Shown piece by piece: positions 50,053 to 59,840 of a DNA stretch of 64,000 nucleotides; within the stretch, counting starts at the first letter, position 1, and every line of letters starts with the position of its first letter. Source of the stretch: DATAZK01 sp963731205 (GTDB taxonomy: Bacteria; Actinomycetota; Actinomycetes; Frankiales; Frankiaceae); NCBI GenBank assembly GCA_963731205.1, contig CAVSUJ010000001.1, forward strand, positions 744,001 to 808,000, read 5' to 3'. The position numbers were made by a program, and so were the translations under genes. The notes beneath the pieces were generated by a model. The model did not search any database, was not told the DNA's origin, and saw only the letters and a list, made by a program, of their open reading frames with translations.

Positions 50053-51360
50053 TCAGACGAGACGGACCGCAGCCAGCTTGGTCTTCCCGCGGCGTAACAG
50101 CGCGGTCGAGCCGGCGAGCAACTGGCCCGGACCCAGCAGGGCGTCGACCGCGGCCACCTTCGCGTTGTTCACGTAGAGCCCGCCCTGGTCGATCGCCCGG
50201 CGCGCATCCGAACGCGACGAGCACAGACCGGCAGACTCCGCCAATTCCACGACGGTCACGCCGGCATCCAGCTGGGCACGGGTGATCTCGACCGCCGGGA
50301 TCTCCGCGACGGCCGCCAGCAAGGTGGCCTCCGGCAGCTCCTCCAGGGCTCCCCGTCCGAACAGCGCCTGGGACGCCGCGACGACCTTCGCGACCTCCTC
50401 GGGTCCGTGCAGCAGCGCCGTGAAGTCCGACGCGAGCCTGCGCTGTGCGACCCGTCCCTTCGGATTCTCCACGAGTGCCGCCTGCATCTCGGAGATCTCG
50501 TCCTGGGTCAGATCGGTGAAAAGCCGCAGGTAGGTGATGACGTCAGCGTCTTCGGTGTTGAGGAAGAACTGGTAAAAGGCGTAGGGCGACGTGAGCTCCG
50601 GATCGAGCCAGACCCGCCCGCCGCCGGTCGACTTGCCGAACTTCTCCCCGCTGGAATTGGTCACCAGCGGCACGGTGAGCCCATGTGCGGACTGACCCGT
50701 CACGCGCCGGATGAAGTCAAGGCCCGCGGTGATGTTGCCCCACTGATCGCTGCCACCGATCTGCAGCCGGCAGCCGTAGCTCCGGAAGAGCTCGAGGTAG
50801 TCGGCCGCCTGCAGCAGCTGGTAGCTGAACTCGGCGAAGGTGAGACCGCCGCCTTCGAGCCGGTTGCGTACCGAATCCTTTTCGAGCATCCCGTTGATCG
50901 GGAAATGCTTGCCCACATCGCGCAGGAAGTCGATGGCGGAAAGCGGAGCGGTCCAGTCGAGGTTGTTCACCAGAAGCGCCTGTGATGGACCGGGGGTGAA
51001 GTCCAGGAAGCGGCGTAGCTGGACTGATATGCGGTCGACGTTGGCGCGGACCTCGTCCTGGGTGAGCATGGAGCGCTCGGAGGAGCGGCCGCTCGGGTCA
51101 CCGATGAGCCCCGTGGCGCCGCCGGCAATCACGATCGGCCGGTGGCCGGCCTGCTGCAGGCGCCGCAGGGTCAGCAGGGGCACCAGATTGCCGGCGTGCA
51201 GGCTGCGCGCCGTTGGATCGAACCCGGCATAGACGGTCATCGGCGGCTGCGCCAACGCGACGGCCAGTGCCGTCTCGTCGGTCGACTGGGCGATCAGCCC
51301 GCGCCATTCGAGCTCGTCGAGAACGGAGGCGGGGCGGGCTGGGGTGGGTTCTGCGCTCAC
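50053..51360 (-). CDS. tyrS: Tyrosyl-tRNA synthetase
   Basis: 435 residues, GTG start overlapping the mpg stop. The class I signatures are present: a HIGH-type site in YAGFDPTARSLHAGN near 45-59, and KFGKS near 246-250 in the variant of the common bacterial TyrRS. A C-terminal S4 domain (about 365-430, VTVVELAESAGLCSSRSDARR) binds tRNA. It lies directly upstream of the rrn operon, in the same direction. Confidence 0.95.
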   Translation of the reverse strand: MSAEPTPARPASVLDELEWRGLIAQSTDETALAVALAQPPMTVYAGFDPTARSLHAGNLVPLLTLRRLQQAGHRPIVIAGGATGLIGDPSGRSSERSMLTQDEVRANVDRISVQLRRFLDFTPGPSQALLVNNLDWTAPLSAIDFLRDVGKHFPINGMLEKDSVRNRLEGGGLTFAEFSYQLLQAADYLELFRSYGCRLQIGGSDQWGNITAGLDFIRRVTGQSAHGLTVPLVTNSSGEKFGKSTGGGRVWLDPELTSPYAFYQFFLNTEDADVITYLRLFTDLTQDEISEMQAALVENPKGRVAQRRLASDFTALLHGPEEVAKVVAASQALFGRGALEELPEATLLAAVAEIPAVEITRAQLDAGVTVVELAESAGLCSSRSDARRAIDQGGLYVNNAKVAAVDALLGPGQLLAGSTALLRRGKTKLAAVRLV

Positions 51361-51989
51361 CCGTCCGATCGTGCCTTACGTGCGCGCAGTCCCCCGCGCC
51401 GAAAGGTCGAGACGGCGGGCGAGTCCGCGATCCACCATCGCCACGGCCACTCGGCGGCCTCCCCCATCCGCGGGTTGAGCCCGACACGAGGGCCGGTCCG
51501 CACCTTGGCACCGGCCACCCGCTCCCCGCGCATCAACCGCAGCGAAGCATCACTCGCGGTCAGATCCAGGCCGTTCTGCTCCCCCGTCACCCGGAAAAGC
51601 CGGGCGAGTCTTGCCGGCCCACGCCCCCAGTCGACCTGACGCACACCCGGGCGCCTCAGCTCGGCTTCGTCAGCCCCATCCACCACCTCACCGGCACGGA
51701 AGAGAACGGCGGAGGCATGCCCCTCGCTTTCGCAGACCACGTTCATGCACCAGTGCATCCCATACGTGAAGTAGACGTAGAGCCTTCCCGGTGGTCCCCA
51801 CATGATCTGGTTTCGCGGGGTGGGGCCGCGGTAGGAGTGCGACGCCGGGTCGCTGGTACCCGTATAGGCCTCCACCTCGACGAGCCGCACCGTCACCCGG
51901 CCGTCGGTCAGCAAGCAGCCGAGGAGGTCGCGGGCTACCTCGAGCGACGGGCGGCCGTAGAACGCCGCCGGCAGCGAGTCAGTGGCCAC
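51357..51989 (-). CDS. mpg: 3-methyladenine DNA glycosylase (AAG/MPG family)
   Basis: 210 residues from GTG 51989, which overlaps the argH end by 11 bases. A longer upstream frame antisense to nothing is rejected because this start fits the family. The AAG-type blocks are visible: FYGRPSLEVARDLLGCLL, RLVEVEAYTG (with the catalytic Glu), ASHSYRGPTPRNQIMWGPPG, YVYFTYGMHWCMNVVC. It excises alkylated purines. The argH-mpg-tyrS order is common in actinomycetes. Confidence 0.9.
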   Translation of the reverse strand: MATDSLPAAFYGRPSLEVARDLLGCLLTDGRVTVRLVEVEAYTGTSDPASHSYRGPTPRNQIMWGPPGRLYVYFTYGMHWCMNVVCESEGHASAVLFRAGEVVDGADEAELRRPGVRQVDWGRGPARLARLFRVTGEQNGLDLTASDASLRLMRGERVAGAKVRTGPRVGLNPRMGEAAEWPWRWWIADSPAVSTFRRGGLRARKARSDG

Positions 51990-53418
51990 CCGCCCACACC
52001 CGGTCGCGTTGGAGCTGCTGCTGCACGTCGGCCAGTTGCTCACGTACCCGCACCGGCGCCGTCCCGCCCGGCGCCGACCGCGCTGCGAGTGCTCCGGGCA
52101 CCGACAGCACGGCACGCACGTCAGGGGTCAGGTGAGGGCTGACGGCCGCCAGGTCGGCGTCGCTCACGTCCTCGAGCCCGACGTCGTGCGCCAGGCACCA
52201 GACCACCAGATGACCGACCGCTTCGTGGGCGTCGCGAAAGGCAATCCCCTTGCGCACCAGGAACTCGGCGACGTCGGTGGCCAGGCTGAAACCCGCCGGC
52301 GCCGCCTTTTCGAGCCGGTCGACGCGCACGCGCACGGTCGCCACGGTCCCGGTCAGCGCCGGAAGCACGGTCGTCAGGGTCTCGACGGCGTCGAAGACCG
52401 GCTCCTTGTCCTCCTGCAGGTCGCGGTCGTACGCGAGTGGCAGCCCCTTCAGCGTCGCGAGCAGCGCGACGACGTGACCGATCAGCCGCCCGGCTTTGCC
52501 GCGCGCGAGCTCGGCGACGTCGGGGTTCTTCTTCTGCGGCATGATCGAGCTGCCGGTCGCGAAGGCGTCATCGAGTTCGAGCCAGCCGAACTCGCTCGTC
52601 GTCCAGAGCACGATCTCCTCGCCCAGACGCGAGAGGTGCACCCCGATCAGCGCGGCAACGAAAAGGAATTCGACGGCGAAGTCACGATCGGAGACGGCGT
52701 CGACCGAGTTCGCCGCGGCACTGTCGAAGCCCAGCTCCCGCGCCGTCGCCTCCGGATCGAGCGGCAGCGACGAACCCGCCAATGCCCCTGATCCCAAAGG
52801 GGAAATCGCCGCTCTCTTGTCCCAGTCACGCAGCCGCTCGACGTCACGCAGCAGCGGCTGCACATGCGCCAGCAGCAGGTGCCCGAAGGAGACCGGCTGG
52901 GCGTGCTGCATGTGGGTCATGCCCGGCGCGGCCGTGTCGACATGGGCTTCGGCCTGCACCGCCAGGGCATCAGCCAGGGCGATCACCTCGCGCGCGACGC
53001 CCCTGGCTGCATCCCTCATGTACAGCCGCAGATCGGTGGCGACCTGATCGTTGCGGCTGCGCCCGGCGCGCAGCTTGCCACCGAGCGAACCGAGCCGCTC
53101 CAGCAGCCCGCGCTCCAGCGCGGTGTGGACGTCCTCGTCCTCGATCGTCGGCCGGAACGTCCCCGCCGCGATGTCGGCCTCGAGCCCGTCCAAGGCGCCG
53201 AGCAATGACGCCAGCTCGGCGTCCGTCAGCAACCCTGCCCGGGCCAGCACGCGAGCGTGGGCCCGGCTCCCCGCGATGTCGTAGGGCGCCAGCCGCCAGT
53301 CGAACTGGACGCTGACCGAAAGTTTGGCCAGCGCCTCCGACGGTGACGACGCGAAACGTCCGCCCCAGAGCCGCAGGCCCCCGTCGGCCTGTTCGGACTG
53401 GTCATGCTGATCGGTCAC
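51979..53418 (-). CDS. argH: Argininosuccinate lyase
   Basis: 479 residues from GTG 53418, overlapping the argG stop. It has the fumarase/aspartase superfamily signature SSIMPQKKNPDVAE near 290-304, with the conserved LWGGRFAS N-terminus and GKLRAGRSRNDQVATDLRLY near 110. It cleaves argininosuccinate to arginine and fumarate, the last step of arginine synthesis. Confidence 0.95.
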   Translation of the reverse strand: MTDQHDQSEQADGGLRLWGGRFASSPSEALAKLSVSVQFDWRLAPYDIAGSRAHARVLARAGLLTDAELASLLGALDGLEADIAAGTFRPTIEDEDVHTALERGLLERLGSLGGKLRAGRSRNDQVATDLRLYMRDAARGVAREVIALADALAVQAEAHVDTAAPGMTHMQHAQPVSFGHLLLAHVQPLLRDVERLRDWDKRAAISPLGSGALAGSSLPLDPEATARELGFDSAAANSVDAVSDRDFAVEFLFVAALIGVHLSRLGEEIVLWTTSEFGWLELDDAFATGSSIMPQKKNPDVAELARGKAGRLIGHVVALLATLKGLPLAYDRDLQEDKEPVFDAVETLTTVLPALTGTVATVRVRVDRLEKAAPAGFSLATDVAEFLVRKGIAFRDAHEAVGHLVVWCLAHDVGLEDVSDADLAAVSPHLTPDVRAVLSVPGALAARSAPGGTAPVRVREQLADVQQQLQRDRVWAGGH

Positions 53419-54626
53419 GAGCCGCCCAGCCGCTGCTCGCGGGCGGCCCAGACGCGTGACGGCAGGCCCCACAGGTTGACGAAGCCGCGCGCCTCGCTCT
53501 GGTCGAACTGGTCCCCCACGTCGTAGGTGGCGAGGGCGAAGTCGTACAGGCTGCTCCCGCTTCGCCGGCCGACGACGGTCGCCGTCCCGCCCCACAGGCG
53601 CAGGCGCACCTCGCCGGTGACCGAGTGCGAGGCGCTGTCCAGGAACGAGTCGAGCGCCACCTTCAACGGCGAATACCACAGGCCGTCGTAGACCAGCTCG
53701 CCCCACCGCTGGTCCACCCCGCGCTTGTAGCGGGCCAGATCACGTTCGAGGGTGAGGTCCTCGAGGTCGCGGTGGGCCGTCACGAGGGTGATGGCGGCCG
53801 GGCACTCGTAGATCTCGCGGCTCTTGATGCCGACGAGCCGGTCCTCGACCAGGTCGATGCGGCCGATTCCCTGAGCGCCGGCGCGGGTGTTCAGCTCCGC
53901 GACCAGGTCGAAGATCGACAGCGAACGCCCGTCCAGCGACACCGGAACGCCGTCGACGAAGCCGATCGTCACCTCATCCGGAGCCCGCTCGACGGTCGGG
54001 TCGGCGGTGTAGACGAAGACGTCCTCCGGCGGCTGGACCCACGGGTCCTCGAGCACGCCGCATTCGGCCGTGCGGCCCCAGAGGTTCTGGTCGATGGAGT
54101 ACGGCGACCGCTTGGAGACGTCGATCGGCAATCCGTGCTCCTCGGCGAAGGCGATCGCGCGGTCACGGGTCATCCCGCTGTCGCGTACCGGCGCGATGCA
54201 CGAGAGCTCGGGAGCGAGCGCCCGGATGCCGACCTCGAACCGCACCTGGTCGTTGCCCTTGCCGGTGCAGCCGTGGGAGACGGTGTCGGCGCCGTGCTGG
54301 CGAGCGGCGGCGACGAGGTGCTTGACGATCAGCGGCCGCGAGAGGGCCGAGACAAGCGGATAGCGATCCATGTAGAGCGCGTTCGCACGGACGGCCGGAC
54401 CGACGAAGTCGCGGGCGAACTCCTCGCGAGCGTCGACGACGACGGACTCGACCGCGCCGCAGGTGATGGCCCGCTCGCGGATGGCCTCGAGGTCCTCACC
54501 GCCCTGGCCGACATCGATGGCGACGGCGACGATCTCGGCGCCGGTCGCCTCGGCGATCCAGCCGATGGCGACGGAGGTGTCGAGACCTCCGGAGTAGGCC
54601 AGCACCACGCGCCTGTTGACGGTCAC
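53415..54626 (-). CDS. argG: Argininosuccinate synthase
   Basis: 403 residues, GTG start after GGGAG. The N-type ATP pyrophosphatase motif AYSGGLDTSVAIGW is near 10-23, with HGCTGKGNDQVRFE near 117 and SPYSIDQNLWGR near 173. It condenses citrulline and aspartate. It is separated from argR by 60 bp. No clear second ARG box was found there, so it may be read through from argC or have its own promoter. Confidence 0.96.
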   Translation of the reverse strand: MTVNRRVVLAYSGGLDTSVAIGWIAEATGAEIVAVAIDVGQGGEDLEAIRERAITCGAVESVVVDAREEFARDFVGPAVRANALYMDRYPLVSALSRPLIVKHLVAAARQHGADTVSHGCTGKGNDQVRFEVGIRALAPELSCIAPVRDSGMTRDRAIAFAEEHGLPIDVSKRSPYSIDQNLWGRTAECGVLEDPWVQPPEDVFVYTADPTVERAPDEVTIGFVDGVPVSLDGRSLSIFDLVAELNTRAGAQGIGRIDLVEDRLVGIKSREIYECPAAITLVTAHRDLEDLTLERDLARYKRGVDQRWGELVYDGLWYSPLKVALDSFLDSASHSVTGEVRLRLWGGTATVVGRRSGSSLYDFALATYDVGDQFDQSEARGFVNLWGLPSRVWAAREQRLGGS

Positions 54627-54686
54627 GAAAAGACTCCCTGCATTTCTGGTGTGTTCGAGCGGTTTCTGAGTGGACGAAAAACGTGG

Positions 54687-55220
54687 CTAGCCGGTGCGTT
54701 GCGCAGCAGCCAGCAGGCGGGCGGCGAGCGCTGCCGCTACGGCCTCCCCGGCGCGCGCGTGGCCGGAGGCGCCGGGACGGCAGACCAGCAGAACGGTGTC
54801 ATCGCCGGCGAGCGTGCCGGCGACCTCGGGAAGCTCCGCCCCGTCGATTCCGGACGCGAGCAGGTGGGCCCCGCCCGGCGGCGTCCGCAGCACCACCATG
54901 CTGCCGGCGGCTTCGGCGGACACCAGCAATTCGGCGAGGCGGCGTACCAGCAGCGGCCCCGCGGCGGCACCGGAGGCAGCGGCGCCGTTGGACGGCGCCG
55001 AAGCGGGCAGCGCATAGACCAGCCCGTCGGCGCCGCGCACCTTGAAAGCGCCGATCTCGGCGAGATCACGCGAGAGCGTCGCCTGGGTGACGGAAAGGCC
55101 GATGCCGTCGAGCTGATCGGCCAGCTCCGACTGCGAATGGACGTGGCCGCGCAGGATCAGGTCGCTGACCTTCGCCTGCCGGGCCGCCTTGGTCAGGGGC
55201 AGCCGGGCAGCAGTCGTCAT
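54687..55220 (-). CDS. argR: Arginine repressor ArgR
   Basis: 177 residues. The N-terminal winged helix (RQAKVSDLILRG ... LSVTQATLSRDLAEIGAFKV) carries the ArgR signature. The C-terminal oligomerisation domain includes GGAHLLASGIDG and GTLAGDDTVLLVCR, where arginine binds. It is inside the operon that it regulates, starting in the argF stop (ATGA), so it is probably autoregulated through the box upstream of argC. Confidence 0.93.
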   Translation of the reverse strand: MTTAARLPLTKAARQAKVSDLILRGHVHSQSELADQLDGIGLSVTQATLSRDLAEIGAFKVRGADGLVYALPASAPSNGAAASGAAAGPLLVRRLAELLVSAEAAGSMVVLRTPPGGAHLLASGIDGAELPEVAGTLAGDDTVLLVCRPGASGHARAGEAVAAALAARLLAAAQRTG

Positions 55221-56155
55221 GGGGCCACTCCGAGCAGGTGCAGAAGCAGCGCCTTCTGGGCGTGCAAACGGTTCTCGGCCTGCTGCCAGACCACCGACTG
55301 CGGTCCGTCGAGGACCTCGGCGCTGATCTCCGAGCCGCGATGAGCCGGCAAACAGTGCATGACAACCGCGTCAGGCCGGGCAGCTGCCATCACGGCCGCG
55401 TTCACCTGGAAGCGGTTGAAGACCAGCGAGCGCGACTCCTCCTCCGACTCCTGACCCATCGAGGCCCACACATCGGTGTAGACGGCATCGGCGTCAGCAG
55501 CGGCTTCGCGCGGATCGTGCATGACCAGCGCCTCGCCGCCGGTCGCGGCGCCGATCTCGTTGGCGTGGCGCACGACCTGCTCGAGCGGTTCGAACCCGGG
55601 CGGGCTCGCGATGTGGACGCGCACCCCGGCCGAGGCGCCCGCGAGCAGCAGCGAGTGCGCCATGTTGTTGCCGTCGCCGACGTACGCGAGAGTGCGGCCC
55701 TTCAGATCACCCTTGATCTCGCGCAACGTCTGCAGATCGGCGAGCGCCTGGCAGGGATGGGCGAAGTCGGTCAGCGCGTTGACGACCGGCACGTCGGCTC
55801 CGGCGGCCAGCTCTTCGATGCGGTCCTGGCCGAACGTGCGGATCACGATGGCATCGACGTAGCGGTTCAGCACAGCGGCCGTGTCGCGCAGAGGTTCACC
55901 GCGGCCGAGCTGCGTCGTACCCGCGTCGATGATCATCGGATGGCCGCCGAGCTCATGGATCCCGACCTCGAACGACATCCGCGTACGGGTGGAGGGCTTT
56001 TCGAAGATGACGGCGATGCTGCGCCCGGCGAGTGGGCCGGTCGGCTTCACCCGATCCTCGTGACGCCGGGCCTTGAGGGCATCGGCGAGGTCGAGGACCT
56101 CAGCCTGCTCGGCGGGCGAGAGATCGGTGTCGACGAGGAAGTGACGGACGCTCAT
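55217..56155 (-). CDS. argF: Ornithine carbamoyltransferase
   Basis: 312 residues from ATG 56155. The carbamoyl-phosphate motif EKPSTRTRMSFEVG is near 52, ALTDFAHPCQALADLQT near 130, and HCLPAHRG near 270. It makes citrulline from ornithine and carbamoyl phosphate. The long frame upstream of this ATG is antisense or out-of-frame to the receiver gene and is rejected. Both ends overlap neighbours by four bases. Confidence 0.95.
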   Translation of the reverse strand: MSVRHFLVDTDLSPAEQAEVLDLADALKARRHEDRVKPTGPLAGRSIAVIFEKPSTRTRMSFEVGIHELGGHPMIIDAGTTQLGRGEPLRDTAAVLNRYVDAIVIRTFGQDRIEELAAGADVPVVNALTDFAHPCQALADLQTLREIKGDLKGRTLAYVGDGNNMAHSLLLAGASAGVRVHIASPPGFEPLEQVVRHANEIGAATGGEALVMHDPREAAADADAVYTDVWASMGQESEEESRSLVFNRFQVNAAVMAAARPDAVVMHCLPAHRGSEISAEVLDGPQSVVWQQAENRLHAQKALLLHLLGVAP

Positions 56156-56556
56156 GCGGTGGGCGCCTTTCCGGTGAGCTCGGCGATGCGGGAGAGCAGA
56201 TCGGCGACGCCGAACGGCTTGCTGAAGACGCGATCGTGTCCCAACTGGTCCTCCAGGGCGGGGATGGCTTCCAGCCGGCCCGTCAGCACGACCACCGGAA
56301 CTTCGGCCAGCACCGGGTTGGCGTGCATCTCCTGCAGCACCCGCAGGCCTCCGAGGTCGGGCATCACGAGGTCGAGCAGGATCACGGACGGCCTGCTGAC
56401 AACGGCTTCGTGGAGCCCGGCGATGCCGTCGCTGGCGGTCACGACGCGATAGCCCTCGGACGTCAGCAACGTGTCGAGCAGGCCGCGCACGCTCGGGTCG
56501 TCCTCGACGACGAGGACCTGCGGCGAGGGATCCGATCCCGGTCCCGGGGTGCTCAT
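56152..56556 (-). CDS. Stand-alone receiver-domain protein embedded in the arg operon
   Basis: 134 residues forming a single CheY-like receiver: VLVVEDDPSVRGLLDTLL, acidic residues E18-D20, the probable phosphorylation site D62 (ILLDLVMPDLGG), the switch Thr in VVVLTGR near 92, and the conserved Lys in FSKPFGVADLL near 113. All key residues are kept, so it should be phosphorylatable. No output domain is present. It starts in the argD stop and ends in the argF start (ATGA overlaps on both sides), so it is translated as part of arginine biosynthesis. The kinase and output are unknown. Confidence 0.88.
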   Translation of the reverse strand: MSTPGPGSDPSPQVLVVEDDPSVRGLLDTLLTSEGYRVVTASDGIAGLHEAVVSRPSVILLDLVMPDLGGLRVLQEMHANPVLAEVPVVVLTGRLEAIPALEDQLGHDRVFSKPFGVADLLSRIAELTGKAPTA

Positions 56557-57777
56557 GTGGCGACCTTAACGATCTCCCGTGTGCTCTCCAGGACTCCTGG
56601 CACGGCGGCAATGAACTGCTCGGCTTCCACCGTGGTCAGCACCAGAGGCGGAGCGAGCCGCAGCGTGTCGGGCGCGACGGTGTTGACCAGGAAACCGGCG
56701 TCACGGAACGCCCGCTCAGCGGCGGCGGCGACGGGCTCGGCCAAGGTCATCGCCAGCCACAGCCCCGAGCCCCGCACTCCCGACAGCAACGGCGCGCCAC
56801 ACGCCGACAGGCCTGCGGTCAGCTGTGCACCCACCTCTGCGGCGTGAGCGATGAGGCCCTCGGACTCGATCACGTCGATCACCGCAAGAGCCGCGGCACA
56901 GACGACCGGGTTGCCACCGAACGTGCTGCCGTGATCGCCCGGCTGCAAGAGATCCGCTGCGCGGCCCAGCCCGATGCACGCGCCGATCGGCAATCCTCCG
57001 GCCAGCCCCTTCGCCAGAGTGACGACATCGGGCACGATCCCGGCCTGCTGGTGGGCGTACCAGGTGCCGGTACGGCCCACGCTCTGCACCTCGTCCATGA
57101 CGAGCAGCGCACCGGCGTCGTCACAGGCCTGCCTGGCTGCTTTCAGATAGCCGACGGGCGGTGGGACGACTCCGCCCTCCCCCAGGGTGGGCTCGAGGAA
57201 GACCGCCGCCGTCTCACTGCTCACCGCAGCGCGCAGGGCCTCGGCATCGCCGTAGGGCACGAACGTCACACCCGGGAGCAGCGGCTCGAAGGGCGCGCGC
57301 TTGGCCGGCTGGCCGGTGATGGACAGGGCGCCCATCGTCCGGCCATGGAAGCTGCCCTCGGCGGCGATGATCTCGCGTCCGGCCGGTCCGCCGGGTGAGC
57401 TTGATGGCGGTCTCGTTGGCCTCGGCGCCGGAGTTGCAGAAGAAGATGCGGCCTCCCGCGCCCGAATCACCCAGCAATCCCAGGAGCTTTTCGGCCAATG
57501 CGACAGCGGGCTCGGTGGCATAGAGGTTGCTGGTGTGGCCGAGGGTCGAGAGCTGACCGGTGACGGCCTCGATGACTCTCGGGTGCGCGTGGCCGAGCAG
57601 GCAGACGGCGATACCCGCGATGAGGTCGAGGTATTCGCGGCCGTCGGCGTCATACACCTTGCTGCCCAGCCCGCGCGCGAGGGCGAGGGGCGGCCGGGCG
57701 TAGGTGGTCATGAAGACGTCGTCGCGGCGGCCGAGCAACTTCTCGTTGGCGGTGTTCTCGTGGGCGGTGATGCTCAT
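56553..57777 (-). CDS. argD: Acetylornithine aminotransferase, frameshifted in this sequence
   Basis: From ATG 57777 the first frame encodes the N-terminal third (TYARPPLALARGLGSKVYDADG ... FFCNSGAEANETAIKLTRRTGR, given in parts). It is then lost near 57378. The next frame continues with REIIAAEGSFHGRTMGAL, LLVMDEVQSVGRTG and VVTLAKGLAGGLPIG, which contains the PLP lysine. Removing one base (the T at 57378 fits) yields 407 residues of normal length. The enzyme transfers an amino group from glutamate to N-acetylglutamate semialdehyde. A sequence error is likely. Confidence 0.92.
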
Positions 57778-58688
57778 GGGGTCACCATGGTCCCGATGCC
57801 GGAGTCGGTGAAGATCTCGCGCAGGATCGCGTGTTCCACGCGCCCGTCCAGCACGTGTGCCTGCGGCACCCCGCCGCGCACGGCCCGAAGGCAGGCCTCC
57901 ATCTTCGGCACCATCCCGCTTGCCAGCCCGGGCATCATGGCCTCCAGCTCATCGGCGGTCACCTCACTGATGACCTCGTCGGTGTCGGGCCAATTCGCGT
58001 ACAGCCCCTCGACATCGGTGAGAATGACGAGCTTCTCCGCCTCGAGGGCCAGCGCCATCGCCGCCGCGGCGGTGTCGGCGTTGACGTTGTAGACGGTCTC
58101 GTGATCGCCGTCCTCGCCGCGCGCCACTCCCGCCACGACAGGGATGTGGCCGGCATCGAGCAGCGCGGTGATCGTCGCCGGGCGCACGTTGGTGACGTCG
58201 CCGACCTGGCCGATGTCGACGAGCTCGCCGTTGACGAGCGCGCCCCTTCGCTCGGCCGTGAGCAGGTGAGCGTCTTCGCCGGACATACCGACCGCGAACG
58301 GGCCGTGCGCGTTGATCAGCCCGACCACGTCGCGATTCACCTGGCCCACCAGCACCATGCGGACGACGTCCATCGTCTCGGGGGTGGTGACACGCAGGCC
58401 GCCGCGAAACTCCGTCTCGACGCCGAGCCGGTCCAGATGCGACGTGATCTGTGGGCCGCCGCCGTGCACGATCACCACCCGTAATCCGGCGTAGCGCAGG
58501 AAGACGATGTCTTCGGCGAACGCCTCGCGCAGCGCCGGATCGGCCATGGCATGGCCGCCGTACTTCAGCACGATGGTCCGGCCGTGGAAGCGGGCGAGCC
58601 AGGGCAGCGCCTCGACGAGCGCTGCCGCCTTGGCAGAAGAGGTGCCGAGCCGCGAGGGGGTCGTGACCGGACCAGTGGGAATGCTCAT
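57774..58688 (-). CDS. argB: Acetylglutamate kinase
   Basis: 304 residues. KYGGHAMADP near 42 and VIVHGGGPQI near 73 form the phosphate loops, and NVNADTAAAAMALALEAEKLV near 200 is typical. The N-terminal helix of about 25 residues is the extension seen in arginine-inhibitable hexameric enzymes, so feedback inhibition is plausible. It overlaps argJ and argD by four bases each. Confidence 0.95.
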   Translation of the reverse strand: MSIPTGPVTTPSRLGTSSAKAAALVEALPWLARFHGRTIVLKYGGHAMADPALREAFAEDIVFLRYAGLRVVIVHGGGPQITSHLDRLGVETEFRGGLRVTTPETMDVVRMVLVGQVNRDVVGLINAHGPFAVGMSGEDAHLLTAERRGALVNGELVDIGQVGDVTNVRPATITALLDAGHIPVVAGVARGEDGDHETVYNVNADTAAAAMALALEAEKLVILTDVEGLYANWPDTDEVISEVTADELEAMMPGLASGMVPKMEACLRAVRGGVPQAHVLDGRVEHAILREIFTDSGIGTMVTP

Positions 58689-59840
58689 GTGCTGTAGGCC
58701 GAATTCTCGTGCACGTACGCGACCGTGAGATCGGTGGTGAGGACGGTCGCCTTCGCGGGGCCCGCCTTCAGGTCGAGCAGGATCGAGACGTCGGCGCCGG
58801 ACAGGTCGACCAGCTCCCGCGACTCCCCCGGCGCGCTGTCACGGCAGATCATCACGCCGTTGATGGTGACGTCGAGGGTGAGCGGGTCGAACGCCGCCTT
58901 GGTGGTGCCGGCGGCGGCCAGCACCCGCCCCCAGTTGGGGTCGTTGCCGTAACAGCGCGCACTTCAGCAGATCCGAACGGGCCACGCTGCGTCCGACCTC
59001 GACCGCCTCGTCCTCGGTGGCCGCGTTGACGACCTCGATGCTCACCCGCTTGGACGCGCCCTCGGCGTCGGAGATGAGCTGCTGACAGAGATCGGCCAGC
59101 ACTTTCTGCACCGTCTCCTGCAGGTCCGCCGGGCTGGCCTGGACTTCGCTCGCTCCGCTGGCGAGCAGCAACACCGTGTCGTTGGTCGACATGCACCCAT
59201 CGGTGTCGACCCGGTCGAGCGTCTGACGGGTGGCCTCGCGGAGCGCGGTCTCAAGAGTGGCCGAATCCGCGACGGCGTCGGTGGTGAGGACGCAGAGCAT
59301 CGTCGCAAGTCCTGGGGCGAGCATGCCGGCACCCTTGATCATCGCGCCGACGGTGAACCCGGAATCGCTCGTGAACACGGCCTGTTTCGCGAACGTGTCG
59401 GTGGTGCGAATCGCCTCGGCGGCATCGTTGCCGCCGCCTGGACTCAACGCCTTGACGGCGCCGTCGACTCCGAACAGCAGCTTGTCCATCGGCAGGAATT
59501 CGCCGATCAGGCCGGTGCTGGCGACAGCCACCTCGCCCGCGCCGCAGGACATCAGCTCGGCGACGTACTCCGCGGTGCGATGCGTATCACCGAAGCCCCG
59601 CGGGCCGGTGCAGGCATTGGCCCCACCGGAGTTGAGGATCACGGCCCGCAGCCGGCCGCTCGCGAGTACCTGACGCGACCAGATGACGGGAGCGGCCTGC
59701 ACCCGATTGGTGGTGAACACGCCTGCGGCTGCGAAATCCGGGCCATCGTTGACGACGAGCGCCACATCGGGGAGCCCGCTGGCCTTCAGGCCGGCCGTCA
59801 CGCCGGCAGCCCGAAAGCCCGCTGCGGCGGTCACACTCAC
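58685..59840 (-). CDS. argJ: Glutamate N-acetyltransferase (ArgJ), frameshifted in this sequence
   Basis: From GTG 59840 the enzyme reads SVTAAAGFRAAGVTAGLK, then MIKGAGMLAPGLATMLCVLTTDA with the autocleavage Thr in the ATML(C)VLTTD block. It goes on to SDLLKCA. There the frame breaks near 58951 and the rest (AAAGTTKAAFDPLTLDVTING to VAYVHENSAYST, in parts) is in another frame. Deleting one A at 58951-58952 restores LKCALYGNDPNWGRVLAAAG and 384 residues. It recycles the acetyl group from N-acetylornithine to glutamate and closes the cyclic pathway. A sequence error is likely. Confidence 0.92.
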
